From positions 62,001 through 126,000 of the forward strand of contig NZ_JAOWLC010000012.1 of assembly GCF_025751535.1 (NCBI RefSeq): a DNA stretch of 64,000 bases. Reading direction: 5' to 3'. This document shows positions 8,698 to 17,270 of this stretch, one piece after another. The notes under the pieces are model-generated. The model saw nothing but the letters and a program-made list of their open reading frames with translations, searched no databases and had not been told where the DNA came from. The translations under genes and the position numbers were made by a program. The DNA comes from Lentibacter sp. XHP0401. GTDB taxonomy: Bacteria; Pseudomonadota; Alphaproteobacteria; Rhodobacterales; Rhodobacteraceae. Position 1 is the stretch's first letter. Each line of letters opens with the position of its first letter.

Positions 8698-9632
8698 AGC
8701 TTGCTCAGGATGCTGCGGGCGAGATCGCAATCGGCATGCATCTGGGCGATGAAGGCCTCAAGGCTCTCGAATGTTTCTTCGGGGCGCAGATACTCGACCA
8801 GCGCCACAGAGAGCGTTTCGCCGTAGAGATCGCCTTTGAAATCAAAAATGTAAGTTTCAAGATTGGGGGTGTTCTCGCCAAACATCGGCCGTGTGCCAAG
8901 CGAGGCTGCGCCAGTATAGCTGCCTTTGTGGGGGCCAGACAGAACATCAACTTCCACAGCGTAAACGCCGAATTTGGGCAAGTGCAGGTTGGTGAGGTGC
9001 ATATTGGCTGTCGGGAAGCCGAGTTCACGGCCACGCTTTGCGCCATGCTGCACCGCGCCTTCAAATCTGTGCCAATGGCCGAGCATGGCGGCTGCATCGC
9101 GCGGTCGACCCTCGGACAGGGCCGTGCGGATGGCTGTGGAGGAGACCTGAGCATCTTGCGCGGCGACAAGTTTGGCGACGGTGACGCCAAAGCCCATCTC
9201 TGCGCCAAAGCGTGTGAGGTCTTCCGCTGTGCCAGCGCGGGCTTTGCCAAAGCGGAAGTCTTCCCCGATGACGACATGGGCAAGGCCCAACCCTTTGCCG
9301 ATCACGTCACGGGCGAAGGATTCCGGCGTGAGGGCTGCCAGCTCGGCATTAAAGGGCAGTTCATAGAGCATTTTGACGCCCAATTTGGCGAGCCTGTTCT
9401 GCCGTGCTTCTGGGCTCATCAGGCGGAAGGCGGGGGCATCGGGCGCAAAAAAGGCGCGCGGGTGCGGCTCGAATGTGAGCACACCGAGAGGTGCATCTGT
9501 GGCCTCGCCTGCACCGCGAGCGATGTTGATCACCGACTGGTGGCCAAGGTGCACACCGTCAAAGTTGCCGATGGCAACGGAAGCGCCACGGTCTTTTGCC
9601 GCGACGTTTTGATATGAGCGGATCACTCGCAT
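8694..9632 (-). CDS. ribF: Bifunctional riboflavin kinase / FAD synthetase
   Basis: Makes FMN and then FAD from riboflavin. The 312-residue length and two-domain order are standard: an N-terminal nucleotidyltransferase with IGNFDGVHLGHQ (residues about 22-33) and IGEDFRFG, then a C-terminal riboflavin kinase beginning near GAVQHGAKRGRELGFPTANM and ending with LRPEETFESLEAF. It is the first gene of the ribF-ycgN-ltaE unit. Confidence 0.95.
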   Translation of the reverse strand: MRVIRSYQNVAAKDRGASVAIGNFDGVHLGHQSVINIARGAGEATDAPLGVLTFEPHPRAFFAPDAPAFRLMSPEARQNRLAKLGVKMLYELPFNAELAALTPESFARDVIGKGLGLAHVVIGEDFRFGKARAGTAEDLTRFGAEMGFGVTVAKLVAAQDAQVSSTAIRTALSEGRPRDAAAMLGHWHRFEGAVQHGAKRGRELGFPTANMHLTNLHLPKFGVYAVEVDVLSGPHKGSYTGAASLGTRPMFGENTPNLETYIFDFKGDLYGETLSVALVEYLRPEETFESLEAFIAQMHADCDLARSILSKL

Positions 9633-9687
9633 AGCGCTTGGGTAGCCTTAGGCGGGGCGGGGCGCAAGAGGGCAGGGCATTGCGGCA

Positions 9688-11376
9688 CTAACCGTTTTTG
9701 CAAAGGTTTGGCAGGAGGCGTTCGAATTGTTGCCAGCGTCCGATAGAGCTTGTGTTTACGGGGCGGCGGGCCTGCGCGTAGCTTGCTGTGCGAATAGCGC
9801 CTTTGGCTTGGCTGAGATCGGCAACATCAAGTGGCGGCAGACCGCAATAGGCGGTGATTCTGTCGAGTTCGCTTTGTGGCTCGCGCACGAGGTTTTCATA
9901 GGACACGCGCAGGAACGGCACACCGCGGCTTTCCCATCCCGCAATCTGGGCTTCAAACAAGTCAAGCTTTTGCATGAGCCAGTCCTCGCGGAAAGTGAAG
10001 TTCATCGGCCCTGCGTTGAAATATGAGGTGAAGGCGGAGGCTGCCACATCGCGGCGGTCACGCTCCATCACGATGAGTTTGGCATTTGGGAAAGCGCGCA
10101 TGATCCATCCGAGATAGAGTGCGTTGACGGGCATTTTATCAAGCGTGAAGGCCGCATCAGGGACAAGCGACTGAAGCGCAGAGTAAGCACTGCGCAAGGT
10201 TGCGAGTTCGGTTGTGCCATGGGGGAGAGTGGTGCGGAAATGGCGGCTGACGGTGGCTGCTTCGCCGAGGCTGCTGACCTCAGGAGAGGCGGAGAGCAGG
10301 CGATCAAGCAAGGTTGTGCCGGAGCGGATCATGCCTGTGATGAAGATCGGCGTGGGTGTGTGAGGCGCGGTTTCGGCTTCCGGCAGGGTATCGAACGCCT
10401 CAAACACCTGAGCTTGGGCCTTGGCATCGGCCGCGTGATCATAGAGGCGGTCTTTGGCATAAAACGCATTGGCTGCTCCGAGGGCCGCGAGAAAAGCGGC
10501 TGTGTCACCGCGCTTTTCTGCCAGATGCGCTTGAGCCATGGCGACATGGCCTTTCTCCGTGGGGCTGCGCGCCGCTTTTTCGAGAGTTTTGGCGGTGTTT
10601 TCCAAACCAGCGGCGTCTGCGCCTTTGACTGTTGGCAGGCTTGCCAGCGCGCTGAAGGCTTCAAAACGCTGTTCCTGTGCTGTGAGCAAGGCGTGAAAGC
10701 CCTGCGCGGCCTCGTCAAACGCGCCGCTTTCGAGCTGTCGCCACGCCAGATTGAACCGCTGCGCAGGGTCTTGCGGAGCGAGGGCGAGGCCCGCTTTGGC
10801 CGCCTTGAGCGCAGCGGCTTCCTGATTGGTGAAGGCATAGCACTGGCTGAGCGCAGCCTTCGCCAAGGGTGTTTCTCCGGCTTGCTCATACGCCACGATG
10901 GCTTGCGGCAGATTGCCCTGCGCTTCATAAACGCGGCCAGCGAGGAAGTGTAACTCTTCCGTTAGCCCTGCCTCACTTGCGGCTTTTATGCGGGCTTGGG
11001 CGAGATCAAGCTCTTGGGTTTGCAGGCAAAGCTTGATTGCGGTTGTTTCAAACTGGCGGTCGTCAGGGAAGCGGGTACTGGCACGGTCGAGCATTTCAAG
11101 CGCGCGGGGAAATTGGCCAATGTCGGCCTCAACCAAGGCTGCATTCAAGTGGGCGGCGGCGGGTGCATTGCCGGTGTTGATCGCGCGGATAAAGCTGTTG
11201 CGCGCGTCTTTCGGCTTTTTCTGCTGAAGCGCGATGAGGCCAGCTGCGAAATGCAGATGCGCACTTTTAGGATGGGTCTTGAGCGCGAGCTTGACTTCTT
11301 TTTCAGCACGGCGGGGCGAGGCGGCGGCGCTTTGCAGGATGCGCGCACTCAGCGCATAGGCGGGATCGTTTTGCAA
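9688..11376 (-). CDS. TPR-repeat sulfotransferase family protein
   Basis: A 562-residue protein. Residues about 1-320 form tandem helical TPR-like repeats (for example HFAAGLIALQQKKPKDARNS and RFNLAWRQLESGAFDEAAQG). Residues about 340-560 form a sulfotransferase domain with the 5'-phosphosulfate loop ITGMIRSGTTLLDRLL (loop at 348-355) and a later SYENLVREP. Such proteins would move a sulfonate group from PAPS to an unknown acceptor, with the TPR part likely binding a partner. There is no signal peptide, so it is probably cytosolic. The acceptor cannot be inferred from its neighbours. Confidence 0.85.
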   Translation of the reverse strand: MQNDPAYALSARILQSAAASPRRAEKEVKLALKTHPKSAHLHFAAGLIALQQKKPKDARNSFIRAINTGNAPAAAHLNAALVEADIGQFPRALEMLDRASTRFPDDRQFETTAIKLCLQTQELDLAQARIKAASEAGLTEELHFLAGRVYEAQGNLPQAIVAYEQAGETPLAKAALSQCYAFTNQEAAALKAAKAGLALAPQDPAQRFNLAWRQLESGAFDEAAQGFHALLTAQEQRFEAFSALASLPTVKGADAAGLENTAKTLEKAARSPTEKGHVAMAQAHLAEKRGDTAAFLAALGAANAFYAKDRLYDHAADAKAQAQVFEAFDTLPEAETAPHTPTPIFITGMIRSGTTLLDRLLSASPEVSSLGEAATVSRHFRTTLPHGTTELATLRSAYSALQSLVPDAAFTLDKMPVNALYLGWIMRAFPNAKLIVMERDRRDVAASAFTSYFNAGPMNFTFREDWLMQKLDLFEAQIAGWESRGVPFLRVSYENLVREPQSELDRITAYCGLPPLDVADLSQAKGAIRTASYAQARRPVNTSSIGRWQQFERLLPNLCKNG

Positions 11377-11461
11377 AGTGGCCTCGCGGATTTAGGGAGC
11401 TGAAACTGCGCCCTCTTGTGGCGCGAATTGGCCGCTCTGTCCACCTTGGCTTAGGGAAGGG

Positions 11462-11905
11462 TCAGTCGAACTTGCCTGAGGGAGCGAGCACGGTTGCCTC
11501 GCCGATGAGGACTTTCTTGCCGTTCACAAGGCAGCGGGTTTCAAGCTGCACGCGGCGCTTTGCCACGTCGATTCCGATCACTTCGACTTCGGCCAGAACG
11601 GTGTCGCCGGGGCGGACGGGGCCGAGGAACTTGAGTGTCTGGCCCATGTAAACCGTGCCGTGGCCCGGGAGCTGCTCGCCGATCACAGCCGAGATAAGGC
11701 CCGCTGTGAGCATACCATGGGCGATGCGGCCCTCAAAAATAGTGTCTTGGGCATAGGCATCATCAAGGTGAACCGGGTTTCTATCGGTCGAGACTTGCGC
11801 GAACATCTCGATGTCTTCATCGGTGACTGTTTTGCGCAGATGGCGCGTCATGCCCATCTCGATTTCTTCGATTGTGATGGTCCCGCGGGGCAGATTATCC
11901 AACAT
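11462..11905 (-). CDS. MaoC family (R)-hydratase
   Basis: Hot-dog-fold enzyme of 147 residues. The hydratase-2 catalytic pair is visible as D41 and H46 in STDRNPVHLDDAYA, followed by FEGRIAHGML. Members hydrate enoyl-CoA to (R)-3-hydroxyacyl-CoA and can feed PHA synthesis or fatty-acid metabolism. It stands alone between the sulfotransferase and the GntR gene. Substrate chain length is not readable. Confidence 0.85.
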   Translation of the reverse strand: MLDNLPRGTITIEEIEMGMTRHLRKTVTDEDIEMFAQVSTDRNPVHLDDAYAQDTIFEGRIAHGMLTAGLISAVIGEQLPGHGTVYMGQTLKFLGPVRPGDTVLAEVEVIGIDVAKRRVQLETRCLVNGKKVLIGEATVLAPSGKFD

Positions 11906-12031
11906 TGTGCCCTTCCTTTACGTGATATGGCTTGGTAACATTCGGGCGCTAAGCGGCCTTTGATTGAAACTTTATTACTTCGCAGTTGCAGAAAGATCAA
12001 GTGGAAACTCTGCTTCGGTCACTCAGTGGCG

Positions 12032-12688
12032 TCAACTTTGAACGCCCCACCAACCGAGTGTGTTGCGCAGGTGAGTGCGGATCGCGTCATGTGCCGCAGA
12101 GACGTCACGGGCCTCCAGTGCAGCAATGATATCAAGGTGTTCCCGCATGGCCGAGACGATACGGGCGGGCAAAAAGGGACGTGAATTCTGGATGATGGCG
12201 ATTCTGTCACGATTTTCGGCATAAAGACGCGCCGCTAGTTGGGAGCCAATACCGGCAGCGAGCGTGTCGTGCAGCAATAGATCCGTTGAGATGGCGCGGG
12301 GGGACAGATCGGGGAAAGCTTCCTGTTCGGCTTCTTTCAAGAGCGACTCGTGGCTTTGCCGTAATGCACCGAGTGGCATCTCCGAGCCCCTTTCGATCAG
12401 GCAGCGTGCGCCCTCGCAATCAAACATGGCGCGCAGCTCGAGACAGTCGCGGGTTGTTTCCGGACCTGCGTCCATAACCATGATGCCGCGTTTTGGCAGG
12501 ATGGTCAGAAGCCCTGTGGCTTCGGCTCGTTTTACGGCCTCGCGCACAGAAGAGATTGGCATATCGAGGCTTTCCACGAGCATCGGCATGGACAGGAATG
12601 TGCCACCTGCAAGCTCACCGCTGCGCAGCTGTTGAAGCAATGCAGACAAAGCTCGTTCGGTCTGAAGATCGGGTTTTTCTTTTGGCAT
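12032..12688 (-). CDS. GntR family transcriptional regulator (FCD type)
   Basis: A 218-residue DNA-binding regulator. The N-terminal winged helix shows the GntR pattern ERALSALLQQLRSGELAGGT then SVREAVKRAEATGLLTILPKRG. The C-terminal helical FCD ligand domain (about 75-210) carries RAMFDCEGARCL and the later HLDIIAALEARDVSAA. It is divergent from the NCS1 permease across 246 bp with three adjacent palindromes, so it likely regulates itself and the permease. The ligand is unknown, probably the transported nucleobase-like compound or a catabolite. Confidence 0.85.
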   Translation of the reverse strand: MPKEKPDLQTERALSALLQQLRSGELAGGTFLSMPMLVESLDMPISSVREAVKRAEATGLLTILPKRGIMVMDAGPETTRDCLELRAMFDCEGARCLIERGSEMPLGALRQSHESLLKEAEQEAFPDLSPRAISTDLLLHDTLAAGIGSQLAARLYAENRDRIAIIQNSRPFLPARIVSAMREHLDIIAALEARDVSAAHDAIRTHLRNTLGWWGVQS

Positions 12689-12803
12689 TACGCCCCCTTG
12701 CAGGTTTTTTGAGTGCGGTAAAAATGGGCGGATGGCCTGCCTTATTGGCCTTGATTTGCAGGCAATTCAATAAACACTTACTTGGTTTCCCGATATATCT
12801 GCC

Positions 12804-12819
12804 AGAAGAAATTTCTTCT
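12804..12819. promoter_or_regulatory. Perfect 16-bp palindrome upstream of the NCS1 permease
   Basis: AGAAGAAATTTCTTCT is a perfect inverted repeat in the divergent GntR/permease gap. It abuts the next palindrome at 12818. Confidence 0.55.
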
Positions 12820-12829
12820 AACATGTTAG
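12818..12829. promoter_or_regulatory. Palindrome CTAACATGTTAG
   Basis: A perfect 12-bp dyad in the GntR/permease gap. Its TAACATGTTA core is the same as the centre of the hpa operon operator at 31754-31777. Confidence 0.55.
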
Positions 12830-12837
12830 GTGCAATT

Positions 12838-12861
12838 TTTGATGATGTCGACATCAACAAA
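12838..12861. promoter_or_regulatory. 24-bp near-perfect palindrome, candidate GntR operator
   Basis: Half-sites TTTGATGATGTC and GACATCAACAAA match at 11 of 12 positions, with a perfect GATGTCGACATC centre. It lies 73 bp before the permease start. A GTCGAC-centred dyad is plausible for an FCD-type GntR regulator. Confidence 0.6.
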
Positions 12862-12934
12862 GCACCTGACTCAAGGGAGCCGCAAAACAGGTATCTCGGA
12901 GCGGGATCAACAGGGACAGAAACTGGAGAACAAC

Positions 12935-14353
12935 ATGGACAACTCAGGAGCGCATGGCGCGCAAGGGGACCACGACACGCTCAACCCCGTGAGCAAGGAC
13001 CAAAAGACTTGGGGCTGGTTTGCTATTTTCAACATTTGGGCGAATGATGTTCAGTCGCTTTTTGGCTACACGCTTGTGGCATCTCTTTTCATATCATTTG
13101 GTGTGAGCGGCTGGACAGCCTTCACGGCGCTGATTGCTGCAGGATTGTTTGTGATGTTTCTTGTGAACCTCTCCGGCGCGGCAGGTGAAAAATACGGTAT
13201 CCCTTATCCCGTTTTCGCGCGCGCCAGTATGGGCACGCAGGGTGCCAAGCTGCCCGCTATATTGCGGGCCATCACGGCTGTCTTCTGGTATGGTGTTCAG
13301 GTCTATTTCGCCTCGACTGCCATTTCCCTGCTCATCCGCTCGGTCACGGGCCTTGAGCCTGGAGCTCAGATGCTTGGCTTGGACGGGGTCGATTGGGTTG
13401 CGTTCCTGATCGTCTGGGCCTTTCACATCGTGATTTTCTGGCGCGGGATGGACTGGGTTGAAGGCTTCCTCAACTTTGCGGGACCGTTTGTTTATGCGGT
13501 TATGATCGGGCTTGTGATTGTGCTTTGGGTCAAATCGGACGGAATGCTTCTGAGTGAGGCGCGCACAATCTTTGCCAACCCGGAAGGCACATGGGGCACG
13601 GAGATTGCCGGTTTTGTGGCGATTGTCGGCACGATGGTGGCTTATTTTGCTGCTGTGATGATCAACTTCTCGGACTTCTCACGCTATGCCAAAGACAAGA
13701 GCGCGATGAAGAAGGGCAACCTTGCGGGCTTGCCTTTCAACATGATCCTGTTTTCGGCGCTGGCGCTTCTGACGACGGCTGGTGCGGCTGTGGTTTATGG
13801 TGAAAAGCTTATCAATCCGACCGATATTGTGGCGCGCACCGACTCGGTGTTGCTGGGTGTGATTGCGGCGATTACCTTTTTTGCAGCAACGGTTGGCATT
13901 AACCTTGTGGCCAACTTCATTCCTGCGGTGAACGGGATTGCCAACCTTGCGCCGAAGTCGATCAGCTTTCGCATGGCGGGGCTTATCACCTCGGGCTTTG
14001 CCCTGGTGATTGGCGGACTATGGACTGCGTTTATCAGTGAAGTCGGCATTGGCGGGTTTGTGAACACGCTGGGGGCCGTGCTTGCGCCTCTCTATGGCAT
14101 CATGATTGTCGATTACTATCTCTTGCGCCGTGAAGAGCTGAACCGTGATGACCTCTACAACATGGAAGGTGGCGAGTATCACTATACAAACGGATGGAAC
14201 AACACCGCGCTTGTCGCCATGGCGATTGCGGCGGTTTTCTCGATCGCGGCGGTTTGGGTTCCGGCGCTGGCTGTGTTGAGTGGTTATGCCTGGGTGATCG
14301 GCGCGCTGCTTGGCGGGATCGTTTTCTACATTATGAGCAACGGCAAGCGCTAA
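12935..14353 (+). CDS. NCS1 family nucleobase/hydantoin-type permease
   Basis: A 472-residue inner-membrane transporter with about 12 hydrophobic segments. The NCS1 features are the N-terminal WGWFAIFNIWANDVQSLFGY, the middle FVAIVGTMVAYFAAVMINFSDFSRYAK, and the C-terminal LAPLYGIMIVDYYLLRREEL. It probably carries a purine, pyrimidine, allantoin or hydantoin with a cation. The ATG at 12935 has GGAG 8 nt upstream. It is divergent from the GntR regulator, and a terminator follows. No adjacent catabolic genes reveal the substrate. Confidence 0.88.
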   Translation: MDNSGAHGAQGDHDTLNPVSKDQKTWGWFAIFNIWANDVQSLFGYTLVASLFISFGVSGWTAFTALIAAGLFVMFLVNLSGAAGEKYGIPYPVFARASMGTQGAKLPAILRAITAVFWYGVQVYFASTAISLLIRSVTGLEPGAQMLGLDGVDWVAFLIVWAFHIVIFWRGMDWVEGFLNFAGPFVYAVMIGLVIVLWVKSDGMLLSEARTIFANPEGTWGTEIAGFVAIVGTMVAYFAAVMINFSDFSRYAKDKSAMKKGNLAGLPFNMILFSALALLTTAGAAVVYGEKLINPTDIVARTDSVLLGVIAAITFFAATVGINLVANFIPAVNGIANLAPKSISFRMAGLITSGFALVIGGLWTAFISEVGIGGFVNTLGAVLAPLYGIMIVDYYLLRREELNRDDLYNMEGGEYHYTNGWNNTALVAMAIAAVFSIAAVWVPALAVLSGYAWVIGALLGGIVFYIMSNGKR

Positions 14354-14379
14354 GCCCGAGAGCTTGGATGCTTCAGGAG

Positions 14380-14411
14380 CGGCCCGCCTTGTGCGGGCCG
14401 TTTCTATTTTT
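14380..14411 (+). terminator. Terminator after the NCS1 permease
   Basis: CGGCCCGC (14380-14387), loop CTTGT, GCGGGCCG (14393-14400), then TTTCTATTTTT. Confidence 0.9.
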
Positions 14412-14413
14412 GC

Positions 14414-15289
14414 TCAGCGCAGGCGGCCTATGGCGAAGGTCGGTGTAACCATTGCTTTGGTTACAAAGGCGTCGAGGGCTTCTGCATCGGGCTGGTTGCC
14501 GGTTTTGGTTTCTGAAGCGGCGAGGCCACCTGTGATGAAGAGAGAGTCGATATCTTCGCCTTGCGCGCCCTGAATGTCGGTGTGGATGCCATCGCCGATG
14601 GCGAGGATGCGGCTGGTGTCGGCCTTGCTTCCGAGCGCTGCGAGGCGGCGGCGGGCCAGATCGTAGATTGGGGGATGGGGTTTGCCGAAGTAGAGGCTTT
14701 CGCCGCCCATCTCGGTGTAAAGCGCGGCCAAGGCTCCCGCGCACCATTCGCGCACCTCGCCACGGTCGACAACGATATCGGGGTTGGCGCAGAGTAGTTT
14801 CATGCCCTTTTGCTTGGCATAGAGAAAATCGGGGCGGTTCACAGCGGGATCTGCCATCGGGTCAAACGGGCCGCAGCAGACGATGCCTTCGGCCTCCGGC
14901 AAGGGGACCCGGGTGATATTCACAGGCTCATGGATGATCTCCATCGGCTCAAAGAAGCCTGCGTCGCGTTCCCATTCACCCATGAAATAGACCTTTTCCC
15001 CAACCATTCCGCGGAACATGGCGGCGCGCGCAGAATCACCCGAGCTTGCGATGCTGTCATAGGCATCGTCAGACACACCGAACTGGACAAGCTGGCTGGC
15101 GACGCCCTCACGAGGTTTGGGGGAGTTCGTGACAAGGATCACAATCCCGCCGCTGGCGCGATAGGCCTGAAGTGCGGCCACGGCCTCGGGGAATGCTTTG
15201 ACGCCGTCATGGACGCAGCCCCATAGATCGACGAAGAGAGCGTCATATTGGGCAGAGATTTCGCTGAGAGCGGGGATGATACGGGTCAT
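14414..15289 (-). CDS. HAD superfamily hydrolase, TIGR01459/NagD-like
   Basis: A 291-residue phosphatase-like protein. HAD motif I is ALFVDLWGCVHDG (nucleophile D21), motif II is VTNSPKP, and the C-terminal motif is LAIGDGIHTDIQGAQGEDID. The subfamily IIA cap (between motifs II and III) and the LWGCVHDG variant point to the TIGR01459 group of alphaproteobacteria. The substrate is unknown. The ATG at 15289 follows AAGGAGCC; the longer frame upstream runs through repeat sequence. Confidence 0.85.
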   Translation of the reverse strand: MTRIIPALSEISAQYDALFVDLWGCVHDGVKAFPEAVAALQAYRASGGIVILVTNSPKPREGVASQLVQFGVSDDAYDSIASSGDSARAAMFRGMVGEKVYFMGEWERDAGFFEPMEIIHEPVNITRVPLPEAEGIVCCGPFDPMADPAVNRPDFLYAKQKGMKLLCANPDIVVDRGEVREWCAGALAALYTEMGGESLYFGKPHPPIYDLARRRLAALGSKADTSRILAIGDGIHTDIQGAQGEDIDSLFITGGLAASETKTGNQPDAEALDAFVTKAMVTPTFAIGRLR

Positions 15290-15358
15290 GGGGCAGGCTC
15301 CTTTAAGGCTTGAGAGTGTTATGGCAGGAGGGCGGGGGGTTGAAAAGAGGGGTTGCGC

Positions 15359-15405
15359 CGCAGCTTTGCTGCGTCGCGGTGGGCGGATTTTCTGCGAAAA
15401 TCCGC
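15359..15405. repeat. Paired intergenic hairpins (REP-like), copy A
   Basis: CGCAGC-TTT-GCTGCG (15359-15373) is followed by GCGGATTTTC-TGC-GAAAATCCGC (15383-15405, perfect 10-bp stem). The second hairpin resembles those at 33754-33778 and 22372-22397. Confidence 0.6.
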
Positions 15406-15462
15406 AACAGAACTGCGAGAGTGGGGAAGCCTCTCCCAAGGGCGCGCCTATGGATAGCGCGG

Positions 15463-15498
15463 AGCCTCCGGCGGGGATATTTGGAGCAAGAAAAAGAG
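15463..15498 (-). repeat. T-rich 3'-end element, copy A
   Basis: Read from the stop of the SGNH gene: CTTTTTCTTGCTCCAAATAT followed by CCCCGCCGGAGGC. It resembles the sequence just after the EcsC stop (37161-37200) and, more loosely, after the MFS stop (33803-33839). Confidence 0.55.
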
Positions 15499-16203
15499 TT
15501 AGGGGGTTTTGAGGAAATGGGGTGTGAGCAATTCAGCCCATCGGGCATAGGCTGCCTCGGAAGGGTGAAAACCGTCTTCGGCGAGATATTCGGAGGCGAA
15601 GGGCAGGTCGAGCGGGATATGGGTGAGTGCCGTGCTGGCAGCGCAAAGCTGCGCGAGGGCATGATCAAGTCGTGCCGCATCGGCTCCGAGAATACGGCGC
15701 AGGGGCTGGGGCAGCAGCGAAAAATGCGCCATCGGTGGCAGACCCGAGCGATAGATGTGCTGTATTTCGAATTTGTGCTGCAGAAGGCTGTGCAGGGTTT
15801 GTTGTTGCTCAAGCCAGACCTTCGGGCGCACAAGGCGGGTGACATCGTTGACGCCGAGCACAACGAGGGCGGCATCAAACGCCTGAGCTGGCAGGGCATT
15901 TAGATGTGCGATGGTCAAGGCTGTGGTCGCGCCGGTTTTCGCCTCAAGCTGCCACGAGAAGTTATGTTGCACGCTTAGGCGTTCGCTGAGTTGGCCCGTA
16001 AGCGCACGCGTTTGGTGTGATGCGCCGACACCTGCTGCAGAGCTATCGCCAACAATGAGCAGGCGCAGGGGCGCACCCTGTCCCGCTTGGCCTGTGCGTG
16101 TGCCGTCGGGCTCGGGCAGTTGCAGCGCGCGGGCGCGCACTTGCAGCGCTTGAACGGCGAGGAGGGGAGATAGGGCAATTTTTGCGAGCATGAGAACGGC
16201 CAT
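15499..16203 (-). CDS. SGNH/GDSL family hydrolase, membrane-anchored or exported
   Basis: A 234-residue esterase/lipase-type protein. Residues 1-20 form a hydrophobic N-terminal segment. The catalytic serine block is LLIVGDSSAAGVG (GDS at 52-54), the oxyanion block is LGVNDVTR (GVND at 117-120), and the acid/base block is DGFHPSE (D210, H213). These are the SGNH blocks I, III and V. The substrate is unknown. It follows the ppaC terminator on the same strand. Confidence 0.85.
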   Translation of the reverse strand: MAVLMLAKIALSPLLAVQALQVRARALQLPEPDGTRTGQAGQGAPLRLLIVGDSSAAGVGASHQTRALTGQLSERLSVQHNFSWQLEAKTGATTALTIAHLNALPAQAFDAALVVLGVNDVTRLVRPKVWLEQQQTLHSLLQHKFEIQHIYRSGLPPMAHFSLLPQPLRRILGADAARLDHALAQLCAASTALTHIPLDLPFASEYLAEDGFHPSEAAYARWAELLTPHFLKTP

Positions 16204-16209
16204 AAAGAG

Positions 16210-16238
16210 AAAAGGCGCCCCTGAATGGAGCGCCTTTT
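16210..16238. terminator. Bidirectional-looking terminator downstream of ppaC
   Basis: AAAAGGCGC (16210-16218) pairs with GCGCCTTTT (16230-16238). The A-tract and T-tract make it functional in either direction; it ends ppaC transcription. Confidence 0.8.
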
Positions 16239-16255
16239 GATTGATTGGCAGCAGA

Positions 16256-17176
16256 TCAGAGTTTGAGGCTTGGGATGATCTGTTTTTTGCGGCTCATGAT
16301 ACCTGGCAGAACGACCGCATCGCCAGAAACCGTTGCGCCGAAGCTTTTCTCGGCGAGTGTTTTGACCAGTTCGTTTGGCACAAGCAGCGTGGCTTCTTCG
16401 TTCAGGATATCGACCACAAAGAGCAGCACCTGATCCACGCCATCTTCTTTTGCAACGGATGCCAAGCTGTCGATCAGGCTTGCCTTGCGGCTGAGCACTG
16501 TCTCGGGCGCTGTGGTTTCGAGCACGGAGACGCGGAATTTCGTGCCGGCGACTTCGTATTCCTTGCTGTCCATGCGCAGAAGCTCGGCATCGGAGAAGGC
16601 GGAAACATCAGACTTGGCGGCAAACATTTCTGCGGCGTAGGCGGGGATATCGACACCCAGATCGCGTGCGAGCTGTTCGGCCACGGCCTTGTCGTGCGGT
16701 GTGGTTGTGGGTGAGCGGAACTCGAGCGTATCCGAGAGAATGCAGGTGAGAGCTGCGCCTTTGGCCCAGTCGGGCATTTTGACGGCGTCATCGCCCATGA
16801 GGTCGATCATCAAGGTGGCGGTGCAAGCGAGTGGGCGAATGGTGATCTCGATCGGGCCTTTTGTTTCAAGGCCGCCAACGAGCTTGTGGTGATCAATGAT
16901 GGCCTGCACATCGGCGTTGTTCACACCTGCGGGCAGCTCGGCGGGGTTGTTTGTATCGACGATCACGCAGGGCTGGTCTTCATCCAGATCGGCGATAATG
17001 CGGGGCTTGGGGAGATCCCATTTTGCGAGCATGAAGGCAGCCTCGGTGTTGGGCTCGCCCAGAAGCACGGCTTCGGCGCTTTGGCCTTTGACTTCGTTGA
17101 GATACCACGCCCAGAGGATGGGCGAGCCTGTGCTGTCGGTGTCGGGGGATTTGTGGCCCAGAACGAGGGTTGTCAT
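16256..17176 (-). CDS. ppaC: Manganese-dependent inorganic pyrophosphatase (family II)
   Basis: A DHH-superfamily enzyme of 306 residues that hydrolyses pyrophosphate to phosphate. Metal ligands are in LGHKSPDTDS (H8, D12, D14), VDTNN (D74) and IIDHHKLVG (D95-H96-H97). The C-terminal substrate-binding motif is SRKKQIIPSL. The ATG at 17176 follows GCAGGAGC. Family II enzymes are less common in proteobacteria than family I. It is divergent from the DUF2161 gene with a 94-bp gap. Confidence 0.93.
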   Translation of the reverse strand: MTTLVLGHKSPDTDSTGSPILWAWYLNEVKGQSAEAVLLGEPNTEAAFMLAKWDLPKPRIIADLDEDQPCVIVDTNNPAELPAGVNNADVQAIIDHHKLVGGLETKGPIEITIRPLACTATLMIDLMGDDAVKMPDWAKGAALTCILSDTLEFRSPTTTPHDKAVAEQLARDLGVDIPAYAAEMFAAKSDVSAFSDAELLRMDSKEYEVAGTKFRVSVLETTAPETVLSRKASLIDSLASVAKEDGVDQVLLFVVDILNEEATLLVPNELVKTLAEKSFGATVSGDAVVLPGIMSRKKQIIPSLKL

Positions 17177-17270
17177 TACGGCTGCTCCTGCAAGATTAGA
17201 CTGATTTGCGCGCCTTATAGGCTTATGATGCGGGCTTGTCACGAGGCCTTGCTCGGGGCAGATTACCTCC

